From: a virus
Virus record (IMG/VR): IMGVR_UViG_3300025727_000603
Coordinates: 1-64,000 of that record
Length of the DNA: 64,000 nucleotides
Strand: one strand, 5' to 3'
The translations under genes were made by a program, and so were the position numbers. This document shows, piece after piece, positions 7,758 to 18,900 of the stretch. The notes below the pieces were generated by a model. The model saw only the letters and a program-made list of their open reading frames with translations, was not told where the DNA came from and ran no database searches. The number at the start of each line of letters is the position of its first letter. Position 1 is the stretch's first letter.

Positions 7758-9700
7758 TGGCCATTCTAAATAACTTCAAAGTATCAGAATTAGATTTTGA
7801 TCAGATTAAATCTAATTTACTAGAGTTCCTTCAGTCACAGGATGAGCTATCTGATTATAATTTTGAGGGTTCTGTATTAAACACATTAGTAGATCTAATG
7901 GCATACACTACTCATTATAATGCATTTAATGCTAACATGGCCTTAAATGAGTCTTTTCTGGATACTGCACAATTAAGATCATCAGTAGTATCACATGCTA
8001 AATTATTAGGATATACTCCACGATCCGCATTAGCTGCACGCGCGATGGTTGATATTGAAGTATTTAACCCTTTCCCTGAAGAAAATTCTGAAAAGCGTTC
8101 TACATGGCAACGAAGTGAAACTAACGCTGATACATGGAAACCTTTAGAACTTGTACGTGGAACTCAATTTTCAACTTCCATTCATAATAAAGACTATACC
8201 TACCTTGTCACAGAATCATTAGTTCATGAACACAATACTGACACATCAGATGGAGCCCCTGATTATAAATTCAGTAATGTTATGTTAACACAAGGTGAAT
8301 ATAGAACAGTTAAGTATGTATATACAAAACAATCTTCTGAGTTATATATAATACCATTTGAAAATGCAGTCACATCTACTATAAAAGTGACAGTCCAGAA
8401 GAATAAAAGCTCTACCCCATTTGAATATTACCATCCAGCATCAAATATTGTAAATATAACCCACAAATCAAAAATATATTGGATTCAAGAATCACGAGAG
8501 GGATTTTACGAATTAACATTCGGTGATGGTATTATCGGTCAGTCATTGTCTGATGGTAATATTATTAATATAGAATGTATAGTAGCCTCTAATCCGGCGG
8601 ATATTTCTAATGGAGCATCAATATTTTCTATACATCAGGATTTAGTTAATTCTAATAAAGTTAATGTTACAACTACAATGAATGCTATCGGTGGAGCTCC
8701 TCGTGAAGATATTGATTCAATTAAATATACGGCTCCTGTTGAGTATATATCACAGAACAGAGCTGTAACTCCTGAAGATTATAAAGCTATTATCTTAACA
8801 AACTTTCCAGATATTCGTGCTATTAATGTTTGGGGTGGAGAAGATAATATACCACCTGATTATGGTAAAGTTTATATATGTATTGCACCTTTATTTCAAG
8901 AAAATACTGTTAATAATGGTATTGGTATACCTACATTATCTTTTCAGCAAAAGGACTATATTAAAAGAACAATTTTAAAACCTAAGAATATTGTTTCAAT
9001 TACCCCCGAATTTACAGATCCTTCATACACATATATATCCCTTGGTATTTCATTTAAATACAATTCTAATATTACTAAAAAGAATTCTGTAGAATTATCA
9101 ACTATAGTTAAGAATAACATTTTAGCGTACTATGATCTTAAATTAAGACATTTTGATGGTGTCTTTAGGTATTCGAATTTACTTACTTTAATAGACAACA
9201 CTGATCCTGCTATATCTAACTCCACAGCTAATGTATATATTAAAAAACGCGTTGAGCTTCGCAAAGAGATTGATAATAAATACATAATACAATTTCCTGC
9301 AGCTCTTTTAAATTCTAATCAAGAAACTATTGTTTACTCTAACTCCTTTATATTTTCTGGTCTAGAGTGTATCTTTAAAGATATTCTTAGAGCTGATGGG
9401 AAAAGAATAGTATATATAATGTCACTTGTTGATTCTAATAAGCTTCGACAAATTGGTTTAGTAGATGCTTCACGGGGTCTTGTAACTCTTGAAGATTTTA
9501 ATCCTCTCGCTATGATGGACAGAGATAAGAAATATTTTGAAATAACAGGGATTCCTAATTCATACGATCTTGCTCCTAATAGAAATGAATTATTAACAAT
9601 TCTATCAGCTGATATTATAGTAAATGGTGAAATAGATTCAATGTTAACAGGTACAACTAATGCAGGTATAGATTATATAACTGCAGCTAAAGGAACATAG
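7757..9700 (+). CDS. gp6: Baseplate wedge protein gp6
   Basis: The 647-residue length matches T4 gp6 (660). The start (MAILNNFKVSELDFDQIKSN) and ALNESFLDTAQLRSSVVSHA are the classic J-family/gp6 N-terminal helices. LTFGDGIIGQSLSDGNII and QNRAVTPEDYKAIIL (about residues 250-340) are hallmark motifs. gp6 forms the inner baseplate ring as a dimer per wedge. Its position directly after gp25 and before the gp7-like gene is the standard order. Confidence 0.93.
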   Translation: MAILNNFKVSELDFDQIKSNLLEFLQSQDELSDYNFEGSVLNTLVDLMAYTTHYNAFNANMALNESFLDTAQLRSSVVSHAKLLGYTPRSALAARAMVDIEVFNPFPEENSEKRSTWQRSETNADTWKPLELVRGTQFSTSIHNKDYTYLVTESLVHEHNTDTSDGAPDYKFSNVMLTQGEYRTVKYVYTKQSSELYIIPFENAVTSTIKVTVQKNKSSTPFEYYHPASNIVNITHKSKIYWIQESREGFYELTFGDGIIGQSLSDGNIINIECIVASNPADISNGASIFSIHQDLVNSNKVNVTTTMNAIGGAPREDIDSIKYTAPVEYISQNRAVTPEDYKAIILTNFPDIRAINVWGGEDNIPPDYGKVYICIAPLFQENTVNNGIGIPTLSFQQKDYIKRTILKPKNIVSITPEFTDPSYTYISLGISFKYNSNITKKNSVELSTIVKNNILAYYDLKLRHFDGVFRYSNLLTLIDNTDPAISNSTANVYIKKRVELRKEIDNKYIIQFPAALLNSNQETIVYSNSFIFSGLECIFKDILRADGKRIVYIMSLVDSNKLRQIGLVDASRGLVTLEDFNPLAMMDRDKKYFEITGIPNSYDLAPNRNELLTILSADIIVNGEIDSMLTGTTNAGIDYITAAKGT

Positions 9701-9703
9701 AAC

Positions 9704-12700
9704 ATGTCACTAAATCATAAAAGGTTTAATGTATCTTCTCAGATATCTTCTTTATTACCTGATCATATCCAATATGATAATAAAGAGATTAATGTATTTG
9801 TCGAAAAATTTATAGAATTTTTAGAAAGGGAGAATCAGTCTCTTTATTATCTGAATACTGTATCAAACCATAGAGATATTGATGCTACTGATTCTCATTT
9901 TATAGATAGACTTCAAAAAGAATTGGCCGTACCTATTCCACGAAAATACACTGCTAATCCTAGACTTCTATACAAACATTTAAATGATATCTATATATCC
10001 CGAGGTACTAAAGATTCTATTAAGAATTTTTTCCACATTCTTTTTAATGATAATGTAGAAGTTTATTACCCCTCTGACGACATACTTAATGTGTCTGATG
10101 GTAATTGGTCTTTAAATCGTAACCAGGAATATGATAATACTCAAGTTTTCCGACGTCTTAAAGCATCTAATGAAAATGAAAGATCAAAAACTTTAAATCT
10201 TTTTGGTAGTCTTCCGGATGCTATAACTGTATGGCATCAGTCTTCTTATATAACTTTAGTTACACCAACTAATGTAACTTTACCAGGTACTTTAATTGAA
10301 GGATCACTTAGAATACCGTCTCTTGAAGATATTGAAAATATTCAGGCTCTCGAAGATGAAACTGTAGATCAATTAGCCACTAGAACCCAAGAATATAAAG
10401 ATGCTAGAGAAAACCTATTAACCTATTTTGTTAAAACTTATATTAGACCCGGTGCTAAAGATGTTAATTATGGTCAGATTGGTATTGTCTTAAATTCTAA
10501 TTTTAAAAGAGATGTAGTATCTAATGTTGGGTCATCAGAAGGAGTCTCTAGAATAGTTAAATTTTCCGATTCTTCTGTAGTCACTTATACAGAAGATAAT
10601 CTTATAGTTCTTCCCAAATCTACATTCTATAAATTAGATAGGTCTAACTATTCTGTACAGTCAAGAACAGTTTCTCGTACATCATCTGAAATACAACCTT
10701 TTATTAGCTTTAAAGATGATATACTAAGAACTACTGATTCTATTCATTGTATACCTAAGGGCAATCCTCTATCAAATTCCGGTTATTTAAATAATAAAAA
10801 GTTTATCCAAGATTCTTATTACTGGCAAAAGTTCTCTTATGTTCTTCGTACAGGTGTTGATTTTGAGACATGGGCATCTTCGTACAATAGGTTAATACAT
10901 CCTGCTGGATTTAAACATTTTGGTGAAGTTTTAATAGCTATATTTTTTACAGGTGAAGGTCCTTTTAATAATGTATTTCAATGGCTTTACGGACCTAAAG
11001 ATGTAAGATCCCTAGAACTTAAAGATTTTGCTAATTACTCCGAGGAAACCCGGTCAGACTTTGTTAGTACTGATTTTATACACCGTGATGGTCGCCCCCT
11101 TCTTGGACATCCACTCTATTCCTTTTTAGCTAAGAATCCTGGTTCAGGGCTTGAGTTTAAGTACCACTTAATAGATGGATTGCAAAGAGAATTCCCACTT
11201 ATAAGAATTAATGTACCTTCTGTAGATGTCTTTCATGATCCTGATTTATCTAATTTTACTTTACTGAACTTAAAGTTTAAAAAAATTACTACCTCATCAT
11301 CCAGATTGATCACTCAGTCTGAATATAGAGAGCTAGATCTACTTAATTTTATATTCCTATATGAGAAGAATTTAGGTAATGTAACTCACTCACATAAAAC
11401 TCTTATAAGAGATACAGAAACTAATCATAGAACATGGGTTGATGAGGCAATTGTTCCTGGATCCTTAAGAATACCTACAGAAAATGATCGAAATAATACT
11501 AATTCTGAAGTTACAAGTGATCAGTATGATCAAGGAGTTAATCAAGGAATTAAACTTGATATTCCTACATATAGAAAAAATGGTCTTTATGATGATAATT
11601 TAACAAAATTTGAAAAGATTATAAATGATGGTAAGTTACTTTTAACTGAAATACAACATTTAGAATTTGAAATTCAGCAGATATCTGAAATAATAGAATC
11701 CTTAAAATCATACACACCGACCAATTTACAATCAATAAAGGATGAGCTAGTACTAACAAAAGACAACTTATCTTCCTATTTTAATAATATTAAAAACCCA
11801 GCTGGGTATACAGATGCCCTTAGTAATATTACTTTGAAGATAGCCTTTCTTGATAAACTTATTGAGGTAGAGAACGGCGAAAATGATTTTCAGACTGATT
11901 TAGAGACTCAGTTAGATACTAATAATACAAATCTTGAAATATACATATCTGATTTTGAAATGAAAAATGTTGATTTTCAGTCTTTATGGCGTTTTAATCA
12001 TGTAGGATCAAATTCATTTGTTAAAGGTAAATTGTCTGAACATACCACTACAAAAATTACAAAAAGAAATATTCCATTTGAAGCATTTACGAAAAATTTC
12101 CTAAGTCTACTCAGACTGCTTGTATCGCTAAGGTTTACACTCGGTAAATATTCATCCGTGGAATCACATATGGTGAAATTAGAGCAATTACCGTCAGTAG
12201 TTAGTATAGATAACTTAACTATAATAATTGATGGAAATAGGAAAAAGAACCTAGGACCAACAAATGTATTGTATGCTTCAATTCTTAGCGACTTAAAAGA
12301 CAACAAACTAACAAACCAGTATACGAACATACCTGAATTGTATAACTGGTTTTTTGGGGAGGAAGTGTCTACCCGTTACAATAGCGACTATACTACTAGC
12401 CCAGTTTATAGATGGGAAGCATATATACCCAACTTAAAGGAACCAAACCTTGACCGAGTTAAAGTAAAGTATGAAAACGGTCACTGGGTTTACAGCGGTG
12501 ATCCATTGATTCCTACAACCGGAGTCTGGTCTAAATTAGACATTCCTACCATTCTGCAGGTGCTAAGCCGAATGATAATTGGTATAGCCCCTATACCTGT
12601 AGAGACAGAGGAATTCTCACCCACTTCAAAATTCAGTGGTCAATATGTACCCACTGACTCTGATGCACCACAAGCACTTTCAGAACTTATTTCCGAAGCA

Positions 12701-14095
12701 TATACCGACGAGAAATGGGAAAGTCTTAAAAGTCAATGGAATTTAGAGATTATTAATACTCTAACAAATACTCTAGATGATAATAATCAAGCAAACTACG
12801 AACTTCTTTACAGCGAATCAGGAGGGCTTAACCAACAGGAACTTGCTAGTAGGGGTATGCTTGGTAGATATGATGTAATTAATATCACCCCATCGGCTCG
12901 TTTAAGAACATACCATTCTTCACTCCTTGTTGATCTTAAACCACAGTCACATACACCCGATACTGTATTTGGTATGGGTGAATATTTTGAGAGACGTAAA
13001 TTTCAGTATAAATCGGGAATGTATGTATGGAAAGATATTGTAATTGAGTCTATAACATCTAAAAAGTTTGGTGCTAATATAGATTCTGAGGTGATACAAT
13101 CACCTAGACATGATAGTTTTCATACTAATACCTATACATTTACATCTTTATTCAATCCTGGTACTTACTTTCAACAAAACCCAATTGATAGTTTTGGATA
13201 TTCAATAATGGCTTACCGAACTGAAACTGGAGTGGCATTAACTTTTAGTTATAATGGTGGACCGGCAACGGAGCGGATGGGTAGCTCTGATGGAATGTTC
13301 CTAGCTGGAACATGGCCACCGTATAACAACCTTTCTCACTCAACTGCATTCAATGAAAGTTTAGAGCCTGCAGGTACCAATGCGGTTGAATATAAAAACT
13401 ATGTTTTTCAGTTTAGCTTACCAGATGAAGTTCATCATAACATTATTACACAACAAGCTGATGCATTTGGAGATGTATTATCTGTAGGACATCTTAATTG
13501 GAGTGCCGGAAATGGACCTGAAGCTGCAGATGGTAGAGCTCAAGAAGTTAAAGTATATTTTGATCTTATTTATGCGGACAGTAGTATTCCTACAGTAACT
13601 ACTGAATTAACAGAGGTCCCTATTGACTGGGCAGGAACCTTTGATGAGCGGCATATTACTGAACCTAATGTTTCGCTAGAGGATAGACAATGGGATTGGT
13701 ATTACAACCCTGACGATAACTGTATATATCTCGCTTATGAAACAGCATACTTACTCGAGAATCGGACTGTATTATCAACGGATTATGATGAAGGCATTGA
13801 GTATACAACTAATAGACATAATGTGGGCGCATACTATCATGGTCTGGTCGGTTCCGAATATCAACCAAATGTTGATATGCTAGGAACCACCAGAAACTTT
13901 GACGGATGGTTGTATGGTAAAAATAACGTCTACAAAGCAGCTGCTGATCATTTGGATACTACAGGCAATTCTTTTAATATTCGAATTACTTTAAATCCTA
14001 ATCTACATTATAATGCTGACGGGAACCTTGTTACTGAACTTATAGGTAGCGATATTGAATTAGGTGCTGATATGACATCATGGGATACCGTATGA
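9704..14095 (+). CDS. gp7: Baseplate wedge protein gp7-like, very large (1463 aa)
   Basis: The N-terminal region (about 1-150) has the pattern found in gp7-position proteins of marine T4-like phages: FVEKFIEFLERENQSLYYL, then KHLNDIYISRGTKDSIKNFF, then VEVYYPSDDILNVSDG. A second block at about 365-440 (YWQKFSYVLRT, YNRLIHPAGFKHFGE) is also typical. Residues about 630-760 are helical and polar, probably coiled coil. The C-terminal 500 residues look like an added beta-rich domain. T4 gp7 is 1032 residues and joins gp6 and gp25 in the wedge. Assignment rests on order and N-terminal pattern. It starts four bases after gp6. Confidence 0.7.
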   Translation: MSLNHKRFNVSSQISSLLPDHIQYDNKEINVFVEKFIEFLERENQSLYYLNTVSNHRDIDATDSHFIDRLQKELAVPIPRKYTANPRLLYKHLNDIYISRGTKDSIKNFFHILFNDNVEVYYPSDDILNVSDGNWSLNRNQEYDNTQVFRRLKASNENERSKTLNLFGSLPDAITVWHQSSYITLVTPTNVTLPGTLIEGSLRIPSLEDIENIQALEDETVDQLATRTQEYKDARENLLTYFVKTYIRPGAKDVNYGQIGIVLNSNFKRDVVSNVGSSEGVSRIVKFSDSSVVTYTEDNLIVLPKSTFYKLDRSNYSVQSRTVSRTSSEIQPFISFKDDILRTTDSIHCIPKGNPLSNSGYLNNKKFIQDSYYWQKFSYVLRTGVDFETWASSYNRLIHPAGFKHFGEVLIAIFFTGEGPFNNVFQWLYGPKDVRSLELKDFANYSEETRSDFVSTDFIHRDGRPLLGHPLYSFLAKNPGSGLEFKYHLIDGLQREFPLIRINVPSVDVFHDPDLSNFTLLNLKFKKITTSSSRLITQSEYRELDLLNFIFLYEKNLGNVTHSHKTLIRDTETNHRTWVDEAIVPGSLRIPTENDRNNTNSEVTSDQYDQGVNQGIKLDIPTYRKNGLYDDNLTKFEKIINDGKLLLTEIQHLEFEIQQISEIIESLKSYTPTNLQSIKDELVLTKDNLSSYFNNIKNPAGYTDALSNITLKIAFLDKLIEVENGENDFQTDLETQLDTNNTNLEIYISDFEMKNVDFQSLWRFNHVGSNSFVKGKLSEHTTTKITKRNIPFEAFTKNFLSLLRLLVSLRFTLGKYSSVESHMVKLEQLPSVVSIDNLTIIIDGNRKKNLGPTNVLYASILSDLKDNKLTNQYTNIPELYNWFFGEEVSTRYNSDYTTSPVYRWEAYIPNLKEPNLDRVKVKYENGHWVYSGDPLIPTTGVWSKLDIPTILQVLSRMIIGIAPIPVETEEFSPTSKFSGQYVPTDSDAPQALSELISEAYTDEKWESLKSQWNLEIINTLTNTLDDNNQANYELLYSESGGLNQQELASRGMLGRYDVINITPSARLRTYHSSLLVDLKPQSHTPDTVFGMGEYFERRKFQYKSGMYVWKDIVIESITSKKFGANIDSEVIQSPRHDSFHTNTYTFTSLFNPGTYFQQNPIDSFGYSIMAYRTETGVALTFSYNGGPATERMGSSDGMFLAGTWPPYNNLSHSTAFNESLEPAGTNAVEYKNYVFQFSLPDEVHHNIITQQADAFGDVLSVGHLNWSAGNGPEAADGRAQEVKVYFDLIYADSSIPTVTTELTEVPIDWAGTFDERHITEPNVSLEDRQWDWYYNPDDNCIYLAYETAYLLENRTVLSTDYDEGIEYTTNRHNVGAYYHGLVGSEYQPNVDMLGTTRNFDGWLYGKNNVYKAAADHLDTTGNSFNIRITLNPNLHYNADGNLVTELIGSDIELGADMTSWDTV

Positions 14096-14105
14096 TAATA
14101 AACTA

Positions 14106-14113
14106 TATAAATA
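14106..14113 (+). promoter_or_regulatory. T4-type late promoter upstream of gp8
   Basis: An exact TATAAATA lies in the 69-base gap between the gp7-like and gp8-like genes, 51 bases before the ATG. A purine-rich AAAAGG Shine-Dalgarno precedes the start. This is the largest gap in the baseplate operon, so an internal late promoter is plausible. Confidence 0.55.
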
Positions 14114-14164
14114 TATTAAATACAACAACAAGTTAATTATAAATTTTTTAAAAGGTCAAAACAA

Positions 14165-15922
14165 ATGCCGGCAATTATAACAAGTCAATTTAGATTAGAT
14201 GTAGCGAAGAAAGTATTAAGAGATATTCGCACAAATAATTATTACCTAACCCTAGGTCGGTCTAATCCATGGCCTTTAAATGCGGAAAGTTCCGAACAAC
14301 CCGAACCTCCATATGATAATCATCAGTACTCTATTACAGATTTATACCAGAATGCTCATACTATGGTTAGTATATCGGAGTCTGTAGGAGGTACATCATC
14401 ATGTGGTGCAATATTAATGGCTCCTCTAGTTCAGTGGCAGTCAGGTATGATGTATAGAGCTTATGACCCCTATGATATAAATTTTGAAGCTCAAAGTCTT
14501 GGTAGTTACTATGTAGTAACCGAAACAAATCAAGTATATATTTGCTTAAAAGCTCCTATTAGTAACGTAAGTTCCAGCTATAATCCTGAATCTTCTATAG
14601 GAGGTGCTGTCGGTGCTTATAAACTAGAGGATGGTTACATTTGGCAGTATTTATACACTATATCTACTGATTTGTTTGAAAAATTTATGACTGCAGAATT
14701 CTTTCCTGTTCCTTATACGGCAGGGTATTACCATGAGGATTCATCAAGTGGTAATCTTACTACGGAGTTACAGTGGTCTGATGCCACGCAAATACCTGGC
14801 AGTAGCCCGGTCAATTTTTTCACTTATGCTAATGCAATATCTGATCGATTATTAGGGGAAGAAGATGCTAGAGTGGCGTACAATCAGAGTGATGATGCAT
14901 GGAATCAACTTGTAGTTGCTACAGCAGCACAAGCTTTTCCAAATGCGCTATTTAATATTAAAATCAATGGTCTAGGACTACCAGTTGATGCAACTGTTTG
15001 GAATGAAGCTCCTTCTGACTACCCACCGATTATAATTAAGGACCTTGCAGAAAGTTCCTCTACTGCTCAAAATATAATAAATCCTGAGAAGGATTTATTA
15101 ATAGACAAGGAGTTCATTACACATGTAACTAACTCGGAAGGCACTAATAAAATAACAGACATCCAAATACCATCATCTTTAGTGGCTGGTGGTACAAGCA
15201 TATTTAAACTAATCGACACCAATTTTAAAGAACCAGCAGTTTTCCTGAAAACCACTCATGCTGGCGAGTCTTCGGTGTATGAACAACAATTTGATGCTAT
15301 TGCTATTAAAGGACCAGTTGGTGGTTTTGGAGCGGACCCTCGTAATGAGTTAAGAGCTCATTATGTAGGAATATATAGAAGTCTTCAGGGTATTGATGCT
15401 TCTGATAAATTGCCAGATCAGGGTTCTTTTAGACAATTGGGTATTATAAAAGATGTTGCATTAAATACTAGTAATCATGCAGACACTTTGCGCATTTCTA
15501 AACAAATGATATTTGGTTCTAGCATCCCAGCCTCAATAGTTGCAGGTATGCAGATAAAACAAACAATAACCACTACATCAGGTGGTGCTATAGTTAATCA
15601 GGCAGTAGGTTATGTAGATGAAGTTATATCAGACGTAACTGCTGCTACATATTATATTTCTTATCATCAAACTGACGATTTAGGATTGCAACCATTCAGG
15701 CCCGAAAGTGCAACTGAGTCAGTGAGTTGGTATACCAGATCTGTTCTTCAAGAAGGTGGTTACGGGGAACAAACATTAGTATCAGCGGTACCCGTTTTAT
15801 CATCTATAGCTGATTCGGAGGTAATAACAGATTCTGGTGATGTTATTTTTCTAGAAAATAGACATAAAGTTACTCGTACTAATGAACAGACAGAAAGAAT
15901 TAAAATAGTAATAGAACTATAA
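14165..15922 (+). CDS. gp8: Baseplate wedge protein gp8-like
   Basis: The 585-residue protein starts MPAIITSQFRLDVAKK and has the gp8-family blocks NNYYLTLGRSNPWP, then AYKLEDGYIWQYLYTIS and FFPVPYTAGY (about residues 25-190). The C-terminus carries FRQLGIIKDVAL and ENRHKVTRTNEQTERIKIVI, usual for this protein in T4-like phages. gp8 is an outer wedge component contacting gp7 and gp10. It is longer than T4 gp8 (334), as is common in marine relatives. Its own late promoter lies upstream and the gp10-like gene follows after 18 bases. Confidence 0.82.
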   Translation: MPAIITSQFRLDVAKKVLRDIRTNNYYLTLGRSNPWPLNAESSEQPEPPYDNHQYSITDLYQNAHTMVSISESVGGTSSCGAILMAPLVQWQSGMMYRAYDPYDINFEAQSLGSYYVVTETNQVYICLKAPISNVSSSYNPESSIGGAVGAYKLEDGYIWQYLYTISTDLFEKFMTAEFFPVPYTAGYYHEDSSSGNLTTELQWSDATQIPGSSPVNFFTYANAISDRLLGEEDARVAYNQSDDAWNQLVVATAAQAFPNALFNIKINGLGLPVDATVWNEAPSDYPPIIIKDLAESSSTAQNIINPEKDLLIDKEFITHVTNSEGTNKITDIQIPSSLVAGGTSIFKLIDTNFKEPAVFLKTTHAGESSVYEQQFDAIAIKGPVGGFGADPRNELRAHYVGIYRSLQGIDASDKLPDQGSFRQLGIIKDVALNTSNHADTLRISKQMIFGSSIPASIVAGMQIKQTITTTSGGAIVNQAVGYVDEVISDVTAATYYISYHQTDDLGLQPFRPESATESVSWYTRSVLQEGGYGEQTLVSAVPVLSSIADSEVITDSGDVIFLENRHKVTRTNEQTERIKIVIEL

Positions 15923-15940
15923 AAAATTAAGGATTAAAGA

Positions 15941-18900
15941 ATGTCAATCAATTTTAATGTACCACCCTATTTCGATGATTTTGAATCAGTTTCTGAATTT
16001 GACGGATCCGACGGTTTATCCCCAAAAGATAAATATCATAAATTACTATTCAGACCATCATATGCAGTTCAGGCACGGGAATTAACACAGCTCCAATCTG
16101 TTCTTCAAAACCAAATCACTAATCTTGGACATCATTTATTTGTAGAAGGGTCCTTAGTAATACCCGGTGATGTATCATTCTCTAATGATATAGACTATAT
16201 TAAAGTTGAGATGGGGTCTATTCCGGACGTTAATGCAGATATAAATTATATAATGTCAAATCTGGATGACTCAGATTCTACTGGCCTTAAAGGAAAGTAC
16301 TTAGTCCGTGCTATCGACCTTGACTTGACCGGAAATATAACTCTCCCAGAACCTACATTATCAGCTAAAATTTTAAAAGTAGTACCTGCTATAGGTACTG
16401 CTCCGGCTGTACTATACATTCAATATTATGCAGCCTCTGCAGAGAAAACTGTAGATACTGGAGTTAATGTTAATGTTAATAAATTTAGGCCGTCTGATGA
16501 GCTTAAAGTTATTGATAAAATGCCTTCAGTTTATGGTAGTAATAGTAATAGTAACCCGTCTCCAACTAGTCTGACACTTCAATTTCATCAGGCTGTACTA
16601 AAGATTCCGTCTGAATTAAAACAATCTGCTATTGGTAAAGCGTCCCTAGCATTTGTTGAAAAAGGTGTTTATTTTATAAAAGGTAACTTTGTACAGGTTC
16701 AAAATTCAACACTTATAGTTGCTCCTTTCTCAACTTCGGCATCTGCAGATATTGGATTTAGAATTAAAGAATCTGTTATATCTTCTGCAGAAGATCCTAC
16801 ATTAAGTGATAATGCTACAGGATCACCTAACTTTGCGGCACCTGGGGCACACCGATATGAAATAAAAACAGAACTTATTGCTCTTGATATTAATACAGAT
16901 ATTGAAGGGACTGATGACGATTTCCTTTTGCTTTGTAGGGTAGATGAATCCGCTGTTAAATGGAAAGTTAAGAGAACTGATTATAATATTATAGAAGATG
17001 AATTTGCTCGAAGAACGTTTGACGAGTCGGGTAACTATACAGTAAGACCCTTTCATATTGATATAACAGAAGATAGAGACAATGTAGATTTATTTCAAGC
17101 CCAGCTAGAGCCATCAAAGGCATATGTACAGGGATACGAAATTGAAACATTATCCTCTATAAGTGTTCCTATTGAAAAGGCGAGAAGAGCTGAGGATACA
17201 GATGCAAAAGAGTCCGTTACAGTATCTATAGGTGTAGGTAATTATATACTTGTATCACCTAGAGATTTTTCTAGTCTTCTTTCTTCTGGTATAGTACCAC
17301 CTATAGATACTTTTGCTAGAGTCGACTTAAAGAACTTTGATAACTCAACTATAGGGTATACTAGAATTAGATCTGTAACTCGTGTTTCACCTGGATATAC
17401 TCATGACGACCAGGGTGTTATTATCCGTGATACATCTTTGGATATTTATAAAGTATATCTATTTGATGTATTTCTTAATGAATTTCAAAATTTTTCTTCT
17501 GTAGCTTCATTGTTATACTCATCGAATAATCACACATTTGATGTAAAATTGGTATCAACCCCTGCCGTTATAAAGGAAACTGATAAAAATTCACTTGTAT
17601 ATAAACTACCTTATGATCGTGTTAAAACATGCTCTATAGCTAAATTAAATACAACTGAAGAGGCAGATTATAATTACAGATTCAGAACTATTAAAATGTT
17701 TTCTCCTAAGCATGGAAATGGTAACTTTATTAATGCTACTGTTAATAATACGGAAACTGAATCTTTCGGTGCATTTAACCAATCTGATTGGATTCTTGAA
17801 AAGTTCATCCAGTCTGCAGGCACTACAATTATACCACTTACGTCAGCTATGGTAGGAGCAGCTGTTAGTGGGGATATGACATCAATTGCAATTGATTTAT
17901 CATCATGGTCTGGAGTTGTTGGAGGTGGAAAATATAGATTAACTGCACCTGTAGACTCCACAGCTATACATAGAACTAAGGAAGTACGTGATATTGAATC
18001 TGAAAGATGGGTTTATGACCAGTACGTTACTGCTGACAGTACTGCATATAATTCTGCACACCATTATGATGTTATTACACTAGCTAAAAACGACGTATTT
18101 AAAATTAATTTTGTTAAAGAATATATCGGTGACGGTGATTTAGGCGAAACCGGCACCGCAATTTATATACAAAACAATCCGGAACAATTTAAAGATATCA
18201 CAGAGCATTATATACTAGATACTGGGATGACTGATAATTATTATGACAATTCTAAACTTCGTTTAAGGTCTGATTCAGATTATATACCTTCAAATGATAT
18301 ATTCTGTTCTTATAAATATTTTCATCACTACCCTGGTGATTTCTTTTCTATAGATTCGTACCCTCCAGAAATGTATGATGATATTCCTGTATTTAATTCG
18401 GATAATCAGGGTAAATTAATAGAATTAAGATCCTCTATAGATTTTAGACAATCTAAAGATATTGAAAGTAACGTAGGTACATGTCCTCACCCTAATTCTA
18501 AATTCCAAACTGATCTTGAGTATTATCTCCCAAGAAAGGATATTATAGTAGTTGATGCTAAAGGTGATTTTAGATGTATTAAAGGTGTTTCTTCCCTAAC
18601 ACCTACATTACCTGAGACTCCATCTAATTCAATGGTTCTATATAATTTACATCTTCAGGCATATACTTTTACTCCGTCCGAAATTCAATATGAAATGATT
18701 GACAACAAACGCTATACAATGCGGGACATTGGTAAAATACAAAAAAGAGTAGATAATTTAGAATATTATACTTCCCTATCTCTCCTAGAATCGGAAGCTT
18801 CGAATAAAATAGTAGTAGATTCTGAGGGATTTTTAAGATCTAAAGCAGGATTTGTTGTTGATTCATTTAAAAACCATTCAATAGGTAATACACTATCACC

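Noticed and set aside
14096-14164. Possible terminator in the gp7/gp8 gap (T-run at about 14145)
   Set aside because: No GC hairpin precedes the T-run; the gap is better explained by a late promoter.
18308-18315. TATAAATA inside the giant gp10-like gene
   Set aside because: It lies deep within coding sequence with no gene start nearby; expected by chance in this composition.
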